Notes: generated from the letters alone by a model not told the origin. A stretch of 64,000 bases of DNA from Flavobacterium gelatinilyticum (GCF_027111295.1 NZ_CP114287.1:3410001-3474000), one strand, 5' to 3'; shown: positions 35,398-44,325, numbered from the stretch's first letter. Numbers and translations: made by a program.

Positions 35398-35448
35398 TTA
35401 AAGTTATAATTACTACTTTTATGGGTTATAATTATAAGAGAAATTATT

Positions 35449-38400
35449 TTGAAAACATCGTCTGCAATTTACCAGAAGTTAGAAGGATTTATTAGAAAAT
35501 ATTATACAAATGAATTGATAAAAGGAGCGCTTCTCTTTATAGGATTTGGGTTATTATATTTTCTATTTACACTTTTTATAGAATATTTTCTATGGCTGAA
35601 ACCATTAGGAAGAACACTATTGTTTTGGATATTTATTGTTGTAGAGGTTTTTCTACTCTTTAGATTTATAATATTTCCAATTTTTAAACTATTCAAACTT
35701 CAAAAAGGAATAGATTACAATCAAGCTTCGGCTATTATTGGAAACCATTTTACTGAGGTAAGCGATAAGCTGACAAACTTTTTACAGCTTTCATCTAATG
35801 AAAATTCAGGTGAAAGTTCAGAATTAATGTTAGCTTCTATAGAACAAAAAGCAAATTCTTTGCAGCCAATTCCGTTTGGAAATGCCATCAATTTTAAATC
35901 AAATAAGAAGTATCTGCCATTGGCTTTGATTCCGGTTTTACTGTTTGCTGTATTTTTTATCTCCGGAAACAGCAACATAATTTCTCAGAGTTTTAATAGA
36001 GTAGTACATTTTAATGCTTCGTTTTTACCGCCGGCTCCTTTCAAATTTGTAGTGCTGAACGATAATCTGCAGACAGAACAAAACAAAGATTTCATTGTAA
36101 AAGTAGAAACAGAAGGAAATATTGTTCCCGAAAATGTCATGATTCATATTGGTAACGAAAGCTATTTTATGGAATCTTCGCAGACAGGGAAGTTCGAATT
36201 TAAGATTGAAAAGCCTACATCGGACGTTGCTTTTTCTTTTGAAGGAAATTCAGTTTCATCAAACGAATACGAATTGAAAGTAATAACAGTTCCTTCGATT
36301 GCCAATTTCGAAATGATTTTAAACTTTCCATCATACCTAAAAAAGAAATCAGAAACCATTCAGGGAACAGGAAATGCAATTGTCCCGGAAGGTACAACGG
36401 TAACCTGGAGAATGAATACACAGTCTACTCAGGAGGTGGTTTGGAAAGATGAGAATGCTGCGTTTAATTTTAAGAAGAATGAGAACGAATTTAAACTTTC
36501 AAAGAGCATAGTTCAGAATACAGAATACCAAATTCTCACTTCAAACAGCAAGGTTAAAAACTATGAAAAACTGGATTATCAATTATCAGTTATCAAAGAT
36601 CAGTACCCAACGATTACAGTTTCGCCAGCACCGGATAGTTTAAAATTAGATAAGAATTATGTTTTAGGAAGACTGGGAGATGACTATGGATTATCAAAAT
36701 TGCAAATTGTTTACTACGAGCGTAACAAACCTCAGACTGCAAAACGAGGAACCATTCCGGTAAAGCAGGCAGTATTCGATCAATTTGTTTTTAACTTTCC
36801 AAGTAACCTTTCCGTTCAGGAAGGCGTTTCGTATGAATACTATTTTGAAATTTTTGATAACGATGCACTCCACGGATTCAAGAGTACAAAGTCTTCTACA
36901 TTTTCAGACCGAGTTTCTACGACAGATGAAATTCAGGATATGGAATTACAACAGCAAAATGCTAACATAAATAGTTTATCTAAATCATTAAAGAATCAGG
37001 AAAAGCAATTTTCTGAAATGGATAAACTAAAGAATACAGGTAAAGAAAAAGATAATTTAGAGTTTAAAGATCAGCAGAAGATTAATGATTTTATCAAACG
37101 TCAGAAACAACAAGACGAAATGATGAAACAGTTTGCTGAAAAAATGAACAAGAATTTAGATAAATATAGTTCTGAGAAAAAGGATAAAACTGCCGATGAT
37201 TTGCAAAAACGTTTAGATAATGCAGAGAAAGATTTAGAAAAGAATCAAAAACTATTAGACGAACTTAAGAACCTAAACGATAAATTAAACAGTGAAGAAC
37301 TGTTTGATAAGATGGAAAAGTTCAAACAAATCAGTAAAAATCAATCTTGTAATCTAGAACAATTAGTTGAATTAACCAAGCGTTTTTATGTAGAAAAGAA
37401 AGCAGAGCAGGTTGCAGAAAAACTAAATAAACTGGCAGATCAGCAGGAACAACTTTCAAATAAAGACAAAGAAAATACCAAAGAGAAGCAGGATGATATC
37501 AATAAATCATTCGATAAAATTCAGGAAGACCTTAAAGATTTAAAAGAAGAAAACAAAACTTTGAAATCTCCATTGGATATTCCGTCTGATGCATCAAAAG
37601 AAAAAGATGTGAAAAATGATTTAAATAAAGCTTCAGAAGAACTAAGTAAAAACAATTCTTCATCTGCAAAACAAAAACAAAAGAGCGCTTCAAAGAAAAT
37701 GAAGAGTATGGCTGAGCAAATGAGTGCAGGAATGGAAGGTGGAGAACAAGAACAATTGGAGGAAGATGTTGCTATGCTTCGTCAGATTCTGGATAACCTT
37801 TTAGCATTTTCATTATCTCAGGAAGATGTAATGAAACAGTTTAGATCGATGAAATTAGGATCTTCTGCCTTTACAAAAAACATAAAAATACAGCAGAATT
37901 TAAAACAACAGTTTCGTCATGTCGATGACAGTTTGTTTGCAATGTCTCTTAGAAATCCAAAAATTGCTGAAGATGTAACCAAAGAAATTGGAAACGTACA
38001 ATATAATATGGACAGAGCAATTGATGTTTTAACCGATGTTCAAATACCAAAAGGAGTTTCTCACCAACAGTATGCAGTTTCATCTGCCAACAAGCTGGCC
38101 GATTTTTTAAGTGATCTTTTAAATAATATGCAGATGTCTATGTCTAAACCGGGAGGTGGAAAACCAAAACCGGGAGACGGACAAGGAATGCAATTACCGG
38201 ATATTATTCAAAAACAAAAAGGTCTTGCTGATAAAATGAAAGAAGGAATGAAACCGGGTAATAAACCAGGAAGCGGTCAGGGTGGAAAAAGCGGAGACCC
38301 AAAACAAGGACAAGGTAATGAAAAAGGTCAGGGCAAAGATGGAAAAGGTAAAGGTGAATCTGGTAAAGATGGTAAAGACGGACAAGGAAAAGATGGTCAG

Positions 38401-38862
38401 GGAAATAAAAATGGAGGTAAAGGTAATGACGGAAATGAGGGAGATGATGGAGAAGGAGATGCCGAAAAGATCATGGAAATTTATAAAGAACAGGTAAAAC
38501 TTCGTGAAGCGCTGCAAAAAGAATTAGCGAAGAAAGGATTAGACGGACAAGGTAAATTTGTAATTGATCAAATGAAAGCTTCAGAAAAGCAGATTTTAAA
38601 TAAAGGATTCAAGAATGAAAACCTTCAAAGAATCTTAAACATCCAACAAGAATTATGGAAATTAAACAATGCAGTACAAGAACAAGGTCAGGATACCAAG
38701 CGTCAATCTGAAACAAATAAGGCAGAATTTTCGAATCGATCAAATGCTTTACCAAGTTCATTAACTGAATATTTAAACAGTGTAGAAATTTTAAATAGAC
38801 AATCGCTACCTTTGCGCTCAAATTTTAATCAAAAAGTTCAAGAATATTTTAATACAAAATGA
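35449..38862 (+). CDS. Giant DUF4175-type membrane-anchored coiled-coil protein
   Basis: A 1137-residue protein of the uncharacterised DUF4175 family. Three N-terminal membrane helices (about 22-45, 49-77, 155-175) are followed by a beta-rich periplasmic region (about 185-490). A long Lys/Glu/Gln coiled coil follows (about 495-760), then a low-complexity Gly/Lys/Asp/Gln tract (about 905-1010, GKDGQGK-like repeats), and a helical C-terminus. It probably starts at TTG (35449); the ATG at 35421 is out of frame. The stop overlaps the ybeY ATG by 4 bp (ATGA), so the two are translationally coupled. Its role is unknown. Confidence 0.88.
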   Translation: MKTSSAIYQKLEGFIRKYYTNELIKGALLFIGFGLLYFLFTLFIEYFLWLKPLGRTLLFWIFIVVEVFLLFRFIIFPIFKLFKLQKGIDYNQASAIIGNHFTEVSDKLTNFLQLSSNENSGESSELMLASIEQKANSLQPIPFGNAINFKSNKKYLPLALIPVLLFAVFFISGNSNIISQSFNRVVHFNASFLPPAPFKFVVLNDNLQTEQNKDFIVKVETEGNIVPENVMIHIGNESYFMESSQTGKFEFKIEKPTSDVAFSFEGNSVSSNEYELKVITVPSIANFEMILNFPSYLKKKSETIQGTGNAIVPEGTTVTWRMNTQSTQEVVWKDENAAFNFKKNENEFKLSKSIVQNTEYQILTSNSKVKNYEKLDYQLSVIKDQYPTITVSPAPDSLKLDKNYVLGRLGDDYGLSKLQIVYYERNKPQTAKRGTIPVKQAVFDQFVFNFPSNLSVQEGVSYEYYFEIFDNDALHGFKSTKSSTFSDRVSTTDEIQDMELQQQNANINSLSKSLKNQEKQFSEMDKLKNTGKEKDNLEFKDQQKINDFIKRQKQQDEMMKQFAEKMNKNLDKYSSEKKDKTADDLQKRLDNAEKDLEKNQKLLDELKNLNDKLNSEELFDKMEKFKQISKNQSCNLEQLVELTKRFYVEKKAEQVAEKLNKLADQQEQLSNKDKENTKEKQDDINKSFDKIQEDLKDLKEENKTLKSPLDIPSDASKEKDVKNDLNKASEELSKNNSSSAKQKQKSASKKMKSMAEQMSAGMEGGEQEQLEEDVAMLRQILDNLLAFSLSQEDVMKQFRSMKLGSSAFTKNIKIQQNLKQQFRHVDDSLFAMSLRNPKIAEDVTKEIGNVQYNMDRAIDVLTDVQIPKGVSHQQYAVSSANKLADFLSDLLNNMQMSMSKPGGGKPKPGDGQGMQLPDIIQKQKGLADKMKEGMKPGNKPGSGQGGKSGDPKQGQGNEKGQGKDGKGKGESGKDGKDGQGKDGQGNKNGGKGNDGNEGDDGEGDAEKIMEIYKEQVKLREALQKELAKKGLDGQGKFVIDQMKASEKQILNKGFKNENLQRILNIQQELWKLNNAVQEQGQDTKRQSETNKAEFSNRSNALPSSLTEYLNSVEILNRQSLPLRSNFNQKVQEYFNTK

Positions 38863-39278
38863 TAAACTTTAATTACGAAACCGAGTTTACTTTAGAAAAC
38901 GAACAAGCTTATAACGATTGGTTAAGTGCTGTAATAGTTTCTGAAAAGAAGAATGAGGGAGAAATCAATTATATATTTTGTGATGATGAATACCTTCATA
39001 AGATAAATGTAGAGTATTTAGATCACGACACTCTTACCGATATTATCAGTTTTGATTATACAGTAGGTAATGAAATCAGCGGAGATATTTTTGTTTCTGT
39101 AGAAAGAGTAGAAGATAATGCAAAGGATTTTAATGTTTCTTTTGAAGAAGAATTAAAGCGAGTTCTTGCTCATGGTATTTTACATTACTGTGGATACAAA
39201 GATAAAACAGATAAAGATGCTGAATTAATGCGTTTAAAAGAAGATGAAAAAATTAGTATGTTTCACGTGAAACAATAA
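38859..39278 (+). CDS. ybeY: Endoribonuclease YbeY
   Basis: A 139-residue metal-dependent RNase for 16S rRNA 3' maturation and ribosome quality control. The zinc-binding motif is present as HGILHYCGYKDKTDKD (H-x3-H-x5-H-like, with one His replaced by Lys/Asp context). It overlaps the DUF4175 gene by 4 bp. The last codons (MFHVKQ) are written by a perfect 16-bp parS-like palindrome, so the C-terminus is shaped by a DNA site rather than by the enzyme. Confidence 0.92.
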   Translation: MINFNYETEFTLENEQAYNDWLSAVIVSEKKNEGEINYIFCDDEYLHKINVEYLDHDTLTDIISFDYTVGNEISGDIFVSVERVEDNAKDFNVSFEEELKRVLAHGILHYCGYKDKTDKDAELMRLKEDEKISMFHVKQ

Positions 39279-39669
39279 TTAAACATCTAAAATAATTGAT
39301 TGAAAAATAAGTTCCACGTGAAACATTTAAATAAAAGAAATTAGAATTTTATAAATCGTTCCACGTGGAACGATGAATTAAGATTAGAAATTTTAGTATT
39401 ATTTCAGGAAAGCAAACGTTCCACGTGAAACCTTTTTTATATAAATGATAGATTAATTTTTGAATCTTGTTTTTTAAAATTACGTTCCACGTGGAACGTT
39501 TGAATTAAGATTTTGGTTTTAATTTTTAGATTTAGTGAGTATCGTTCCACGTGGAACGATATGGTAAGTCCACGATTTGTGGATTGAAATTTGAATAATT
39601 CGTTCCACGTGGAACGTTTTAATTTGAATGTGTTTTTTTAAATTTTAGAATTTCGTTCCACGTGGAACA
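39259..39669. promoter_or_regulatory. Array of eight parS-like centromere sites
   Basis: Eight 16-mers built on the CACGTG core start at 39259, 39310, 39357, 39417, 39483, 39543, 39601 and 39654 (spacing 47-66 bp). The first is TGTTTCACGTGAAACA, the canonical parS palindrome bound by ParB. Most others are the perfect palindrome CGTTCCACGTGGAACG or one-arm mixtures such as CGTTCCACGTGAAACC. The sequence between sites is unrelated AT-rich DNA, so this is not a duplicated unit. No gene lies in the gap from ybeY to mnmG. Confidence 0.85.
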
Positions 39670-39731
39670 GAAAAGAAAAAGTAATTCTGAAACGTTCGTA
39701 GAACGATTTTCGGAGAAAAAATAAAACAAAA

Positions 39732-41603
39732 ATGTTTTTAGAAGAATACGATGTTATTGTTGTGGGTGCCGGTCATGCCGGTTCCGAGGCCGCGGCAGCG
39801 GCAGCAAATTTGGGTTCCAAAACTTTGTTGGTTACCATGAGTCTGCAAAACATTGCACAGATGTCATGCAATCCTGCAATGGGAGGAATCGCAAAAGGAC
39901 AAATCGTTCGTGAGATTGATGCGCTTGGAGGATACTCCGGAATTGTGTCAGATCGAACGGCGATTCAGTTCAAGATGCTGAACAAATCAAAAGGACCTGC
40001 AATGTGGTCGCCGAGAGTTCAAAGTGACAGAATGCGTTTTGCAGAAGAATGGAGATTGATGCTGGAGGGAACTCCAAATTTGGATTTCTACCAAGAGATG
40101 GTAAAAGGTCTGATTATCGAGAACGGAAAAATAATAGGGATCAGAACTTCTCTTGGAGTTGAGATTCGTTCAAAATCTGTAGTATTGACAAACGGAACTT
40201 TTTTGAATGGTTTGATTCATATTGGAGAAAAACAATTTGGTGGAGGAAGAGCAGGTGAAAGTGCTGCAACCGGAATTACCGAAGATTTGATCGCCGCAGG
40301 ATTTGAAGCCGGAAGAATGAAAACAGGAACACCTCCAAGAGTAGATGGTCGTTCTTTGGATTATTCTAAAATGAACGAAGAAAAAGGAGATGTAAAACCG
40401 GATAAGTTTTCTTATTCGGATTTAACCGTTCCGTTAACGCATCAGCGTTCTTGTCATATGACATATACGTCATTGAATGTTCATGATATTTTGAGAGAAG
40501 GTTTTGATCGTTCGCCAATGTTCAACGGAAGAATAAAAAGTTTAGGACCGAGATACTGTCCTTCGATCGAAGATAAGATTAATCGTTTTGCAGATAAAGA
40601 ACGTCATCAGCTTTTTGTTGAACCGGAAGGTTGGAAAACTTGCGAGGTGTATGTAAACGGATTTTCAACTTCGCTTCCGGAGGATATTCAGTTTAAAGCT
40701 TTGCGTTCTGTTGCCGGTTTTGAAAATGTGAAATTTCTTCGTCCGGGTTATGCAATCGAATATGATTATTTCCCGCCAACGCAATTGAAACATACTTTGG
40801 AAACAAAGTTAGTTGAAGGTTTATATTTTGCCGGACAGATTAACGGAACAACAGGATATGAAGAAGCAGCTTCGCAAGGTTTGATGGCCGGAATAAATGC
40901 GCATTTGAAAGTGCATGAAAAATCACCTTTGATTTTAAAACGTGATGAAGCCTATATTGGAGTTTTGATTGACGATTTGATTACGAAAGGAACAGAAGAA
41001 CCTTATCGTATGTTTACATCAAGAGCAGAATATAGAACATTGTTGCGGCAAGATAATGCCGATTTCAGATTGACGCCAATGTCATTTGAAATTGGTTTAG
41101 CTTCTGAAGAAAGAATGCGAAGAATGGAACACAAATTAAATGAGTCCGAAAAGATGGTTGCCTTCTTTAAAGAAACAAGTGTTACGGTTGCAGAAACAAA
41201 TCCAATTTTGGTTGAGAAAGAATCTGCACCAATTTCGCAGGGAGATAAAATGTTTAAAGTTTTTTCTCGTCCGCAGATCGAATTGGAGGATATGTTGAAA
41301 TTCGAAAAAGTAGATGCATATATTAAAGAAAATGATCTTGATGAAGAAATTGTAGAACAAGCCGTAATTCAGGTTAAATATTCCGGATACATCGAAAAGG
41401 AAAGAAATAATGCTGATAAACTAAATCGTTTAGAAGAAGTAAAAATTCCGGAGAATTTCGATTACCATAAAATTAAATCAATGTCAATTGAGGCGAAACA
41501 AAAATTAAGTAAAATTCGTCCCGTTACAATTTCGCAGGCATCAAGAATAAGCGGCGTATCACCAAGTGATATTTCCGTGCTTTTGATTTATATGGGAAGA
41601 TAG
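39732..41603 (+). CDS. mnmG: tRNA uridine-5-carboxymethylaminomethyl modification enzyme MnmG
   Basis: A 623-residue FAD-dependent enzyme (formerly GidA). With MnmE it modifies U34 of several tRNAs. The N-terminal dinucleotide-binding motif is VVGAGHAGSEAAAAAA. Conserved MSCNPAMGGIAKGQIVREID and FLNGLIHIGEK follow, and the C-terminal helical domain holds ISQASRISGVSPSDISVLLIYM. Its promoter region is filled with parS-like sites. In many bacteria this gene is near the replication origin. Confidence 0.97.
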   Translation: MFLEEYDVIVVGAGHAGSEAAAAAANLGSKTLLVTMSLQNIAQMSCNPAMGGIAKGQIVREIDALGGYSGIVSDRTAIQFKMLNKSKGPAMWSPRVQSDRMRFAEEWRLMLEGTPNLDFYQEMVKGLIIENGKIIGIRTSLGVEIRSKSVVLTNGTFLNGLIHIGEKQFGGGRAGESAATGITEDLIAAGFEAGRMKTGTPPRVDGRSLDYSKMNEEKGDVKPDKFSYSDLTVPLTHQRSCHMTYTSLNVHDILREGFDRSPMFNGRIKSLGPRYCPSIEDKINRFADKERHQLFVEPEGWKTCEVYVNGFSTSLPEDIQFKALRSVAGFENVKFLRPGYAIEYDYFPPTQLKHTLETKLVEGLYFAGQINGTTGYEEAASQGLMAGINAHLKVHEKSPLILKRDEAYIGVLIDDLITKGTEEPYRMFTSRAEYRTLLRQDNADFRLTPMSFEIGLASEERMRRMEHKLNESEKMVAFFKETSVTVAETNPILVEKESAPISQGDKMFKVFSRPQIELEDMLKFEKVDAYIKENDLDEEIVEQAVIQVKYSGYIEKERNNADKLNRLEEVKIPENFDYHKIKSMSIEAKQKLSKIRPVTISQASRISGVSPSDISVLLIYMGR

Positions 41604-41612
41604 GTTTTTTTA

Positions 41613-41628
41613 GGTTTCACGTGAAACA
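41613..41628. promoter_or_regulatory. parS-like site after mnmG
   Basis: GGTTTCACGTGAAACA; 15 of 16 bases match the parS palindrome seen at the end of ybeY. Confidence 0.7.
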
Positions 41629-41641
41629 TTATAAAGTTAAA

Positions 41642-41670
41642 CCTGAAACCTGAAACTTGAAACTTGAAAC
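41642..41670. repeat. 7-bp tandem repeat before the GNAT gene
   Basis: CCTGAAA, CCTGAAA, CTTGAAA, CTTGAAA, then C. It lies between two parS-like sites, with the partial inverse AGGTTTCA on its left (41612-41619). Confidence 0.7.
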
Positions 41671-41679
41671 AAAATAATT

Positions 41680-41695
41680 TGTTCCACGTGAAACT
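41680..41695. promoter_or_regulatory. parS-like site abutting the GNAT start codon
   Basis: TGTTCCACGTGAAACT ends one base before the ATG at 41696, occupying the usual ribosome-binding region. Confidence 0.7.
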
Positions 41696-42169
41696 ATGAA
41701 AGTTGTACAAAAAAGTATTTTATCAGAAAGTGAAAAGAGGATTATCTGGCAGCTTCGCAATAATGAATATCCGTTGCAATTTGGTTCAAAAACTTTTCAG
41801 GAATTTGAAATGTATTTAGAAAAATTAATCGATCTAAAACATTTCTTTTTGTTTGATCAAAAAAATGAAATAATAGGCTGGGCGTTTAGTTTTTTTAGAG
41901 AAGAAGAAACCTGGTTCGGATTTATGATCGATAATCGATTTCAAGGGAAAGGTTATGGAACTTTTTTACTGAACGAAATGAAAAACAATTTTGACGATTT
42001 GAATGGATGGGTTATTGATCATGAAAATGATAAAAAACTAAACGGTGAAAAATATAAATCGCCTTTGCCTTTTTATGTAAAAAATGACTTTAAAATTTTT
42101 TCCGACATCAGAATTGAAAATGAAATAATCTCTGCTGTCAAAATAAATTGGAAGAATAAAAAAATATAA
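41696..42169 (+). CDS. GNAT-family N-acetyltransferase
   Basis: A 157-residue protein with the GNAT fold. The acetyl-CoA pyrophosphate loop is RFQGKGYGTFLL (Q/R-x-x-G-x-G), near residues 82-93. The acceptor substrate is unknown. The start codon directly follows a parS-like site, and a long hairpin follows the stop. Confidence 0.82.
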   Translation: MKVVQKSILSESEKRIIWQLRNNEYPLQFGSKTFQEFEMYLEKLIDLKHFFLFDQKNEIIGWAFSFFREEETWFGFMIDNRFQGKGYGTFLLNEMKNNFDDLNGWVIDHENDKKLNGEKYKSPLPFYVKNDFKIFSDIRIENEIISAVKINWKNKKI

Positions 42170-42175
42170 AATAGA

Positions 42176-42210
42176 AATCCTAAAAATGAAATTTTCGTTT
42201 TTAGGATTTG
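42176..42210 (+). terminator. Terminator after the GNAT gene
   Basis: AAATCCTAAAAATG and its complement form a stem of 12-14 bp. The T run is weak. Confidence 0.6.
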
Positions 42211-42247
42211 TTATACAATTAAACCAAAAAATAATTAGAATTTAAAA

Positions 42248-43096
42248 ATGGACGTTTTAAACAAAAAACATTTTCTTACTGTAAAAGACCATTCTGTTTC
42301 AAAAGAAATTTTCGATTTGTATTATGATGAAAACCTGGATATGCTGATTACTTCTCCGCAGCCGGATTTAGAAAATTTAGGAAGATATTACGAAAGCGAA
42401 GATTACATTTCGCACACAGATAACAAACGTTCTGTTTTTGAAAAAGCCTATCATTTTGTAAAAAGTATTGCTTTAAAAAATAAACTGAATTTGATCAATT
42501 CCGAACAATCTGAAAAAGGAAAAATTTTAGACATTGGAGCCGGAACAGGAGATTTTTTATTAACGGCAAAAAATAACGGCTGGGAAACAATTGGAGTTGA
42601 ACCAAGCGACCGTGCAAAAAATATTGCAAAGCAAAAAGGAATTCCGTTTGTTGAAGAAATCAGTTCACTCGAAAATAATTCTTTTGACGTAATTACGATG
42701 TGGCATGTTTTGGAACACGTACCAAATTTAGAATTACAAATTAAGGAATTAAAAAGATTATTAAAGCCAACTGGAACATTAATTGTTGCGGTTCCAAATT
42801 TCAAATCTTACGACGCAAAACATTACGGAGAATTTTGGGCAGCTTTTGATGTACCGATTCACTTCTGGCATTTTTCAAAAAAAGCCATTCAATCGCTTTT
42901 TGAAAAAGTCGATATGAAATTAGAAAAAGTACTTCCAATGAAATTTGATTCTTTTTACGTGAGTCTTTTGTCTGAAAAATACAAAACCGGAAAAATGAAT
43001 TTTATCAAAGCATTTTTTGTTGGTTTACGATCAAATCTTAAAGCGGGAAGTACAAAGGAGTATTCATCGCACATTTATGTCTTAAAAAACAAGTAA
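42248..43096 (+). CDS. Class I SAM-dependent methyltransferase
   Basis: A 282-residue protein with a Rossmann methyltransferase core. Motif I is ILDIGAGTGDFL (near residues 93-104), then GVEPSDRAKNIAKQKG and DVITMWHVLEHVPNLE (motif IV region). The C-terminal part (WHFSKKAIQSLFEK) matches Methyltransf_11/23-type small-molecule methyltransferases. The substrate cannot be predicted. It is followed by a duplicated 180-bp element. Confidence 0.85.
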   Translation: MDVLNKKHFLTVKDHSVSKEIFDLYYDENLDMLITSPQPDLENLGRYYESEDYISHTDNKRSVFEKAYHFVKSIALKNKLNLINSEQSEKGKILDIGAGTGDFLLTAKNNGWETIGVEPSDRAKNIAKQKGIPFVEEISSLENNSFDVITMWHVLEHVPNLELQIKELKRLLKPTGTLIVAVPNFKSYDAKHYGEFWAAFDVPIHFWHFSKKAIQSLFEKVDMKLEKVLPMKFDSFYVSLLSEKYKTGKMNFIKAFFVGLRSNLKAGSTKEYSSHIYVLKNK

Positions 43097-43276
43097 AACA
43101 CAAAATAAGCGCGTTTAAGGCAGTTTCTCAGTCAGGTTGAGTATTTGTATTGTCTTTTTAATTAAAACCTCTTAAAATTGAGCTGTAAAAGCCACTTTTA
43201 ATAGGGTTATTTTATAGTTGAATTTTCTTTGATAAAGAAAATCAATATCAGAAAAAATGGGCATTTTTTGAAATTT
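43097..43276. repeat. Imperfect direct repeat, copy 1
   Basis: About 180 bp, similar to 43413-43595. Shared blocks in order: AAAATAAGC, GAGTATTTGTAT-GTCTTTTT, AAAGCCACTTTTAAT, GATAAAGAAAA, CATTTTTT. It begins right after the methyltransferase stop. Confidence 0.7.
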
Positions 43277-43310
43277 TTCTTTTGAATTCTGTCTAAAAAA
43301 TACTAAACGA

Positions 43311-43341
43311 AAAGATGCGCCCAAAACGCATCTTTTTTTTT
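43311..43341 (+). terminator. Terminator between the two repeat copies
   Basis: AAAGATGCG-CCCAAAA-CGCATCTTT followed by more Ts. Confidence 0.8.
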
Positions 43342-43412
43342 GAAATTGATGAAATTTTAGAACTACATCAGGAAAAGTTATTTCAAATTCTTTTTTGTGC
43401 TAAAAAAAGAGT

Positions 43413-43595
43413 CAAAACGTAAAATAAGCCTGTTTAACGCATTTTTTACTGGTTATTGAGTATTTGTATCGTCTTTTTTAAAATAATCGCACAGAGAAAG
43501 GCTGTGAAAGCCACTTTTAATAATGATACTTTATGGTTTGATTTTGCTCGATAAAGAAAACTAATATCATAAAATTAGCGCATTTTTTAAAGTTT
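43413..43595. repeat. Imperfect direct repeat, copy 2
   Basis: Second copy of the 180-bp element, aligning over its full length at roughly 70 percent by eye. It ends at the promoter of the OmpH-like gene. Confidence 0.7.
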
Positions 43596-43598
43596 ATG

Positions 43599-43627
43599 TT
43601 GATGCTATTTATTTTTTTATATTTTTG
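43599..43627 (+). promoter_or_regulatory. Bacteroidota-type promoter of the OmpH-like gene
   Basis: TTG (43599-43601), 18 bp, TATTTTTG (43620-43627), with the ATG 34 bp downstream. It agrees with the consensus at all defined positions. Confidence 0.65.
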
Positions 43628-43660
43628 TCTTCAATACATAAAAAAATAGAAATTTAGAAA

Positions 43661-44236
43661 ATGAAAAAAGCATTAGTAATTATCGGACTTTCAATTTTAG
43701 CTGTTTCTTGTGATAAAACAGCAGAAGTTAAGGAAGTAAAAACAGCTTATATCGATACTTCAGTTTTAATGAAAGAATACACAGAAGCAAAAGATCTTGA
43801 AGCTAAATACAAAGCGCAGGCAGAAGAAAAAGGAAGACAATTACAAGCTGAAATCAACCGTTTTAAACAAGACGCACAAAATTTTCAAAGCCAGGCACAG
43901 GCTAACGGCCAGCAATGGGCGCAACAAAGAGGTGCTGAACTACAAAAAAGAGAGCAGCAATTAGGATATGCTCAGCAGCAATTATCGCAGCAATTACAGC
44001 AGGAAAGCGGTGTAGAAATGGATTCTCTTGTAAGCGGCGTGAAGAAATTCATCAAAGAATACGGTAAGAAAAACGGTTATTCTTATATCTACGGTACTGG
44101 AGATGCGGCAACAGTATTATATGCTGAAGATAAATATGATATCACAAAGGAAATCATTAAAGCTTTGAATGATAAGTACAAAGCAGCTCCTAAAACTGAA
44201 GAAAAACCTGCAGTAAAAGAGGAAGCTAAAAAATAA
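43661..44236 (+). CDS. OmpH/Skp-like periplasmic lipoprotein
   Basis: A 191-residue protein. A lipoprotein signal peptide (MKKALVIIGLSILAVSC, lipobox Cys at 17) is followed by an OmpH-type region. The region has a beta-strand start (KTAYIDTSVLMKEY), a long Gln/Ala/Glu coiled coil (about 40-120), then YSYIYGTGDAATVLYAEDKYDITKEIIKALN. Skp/OmpH proteins chaperone outer-membrane proteins. The lipid anchor, unusual for Skp, is common in Bacteroidota homologues. It has its own promoter and terminator. Confidence 0.88.
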   Translation: MKKALVIIGLSILAVSCDKTAEVKEVKTAYIDTSVLMKEYTEAKDLEAKYKAQAEEKGRQLQAEINRFKQDAQNFQSQAQANGQQWAQQRGAELQKREQQLGYAQQQLSQQLQQESGVEMDSLVSGVKKFIKEYGKKNGYSYIYGTGDAATVLYAEDKYDITKEIIKALNDKYKAAPKTEEKPAVKEEAKK

Positions 44237-44265
44237 AAACTGCCAAACTAACTAAAACTAAAATT

Positions 44266-44301
44266 GAAAAACCTAAATCAGTCTTGATTTAGGTTTTTTT
44301 C
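44266..44301 (+). terminator. Terminator of the OmpH-like gene
   Basis: AAAAACCTAAATCA-GTCT-TGATTTAGGTTTTTT followed by T residues. Confidence 0.85.
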
Positions 44302-44317
44302 TTTTATAAAAATGCGA

Positions 44318-44325
44318 TATTTTTG
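44318..44325 (+). promoter_or_regulatory. TAnnTTTG -7 element of the helicase gene
   Basis: TATTTTTG lies 18 bp before the ATG at 44344. It covers a TTG (44323) that would otherwise be read as an earlier start codon. Confidence 0.45.

Noticed and set aside
35421..35448. ATG upstream of the DUF4175 gene
   Set aside because: It is in a different reading frame from the 1137-codon protein; the TTG at 35449 is the only sensible start.
39259..39669. CRISPR array
   Set aside because: The repeats are 16-bp palindromes with variable ends, spacers are AT-rich and of uneven length, and no cas gene is near. The ParB-site consensus explains them better.
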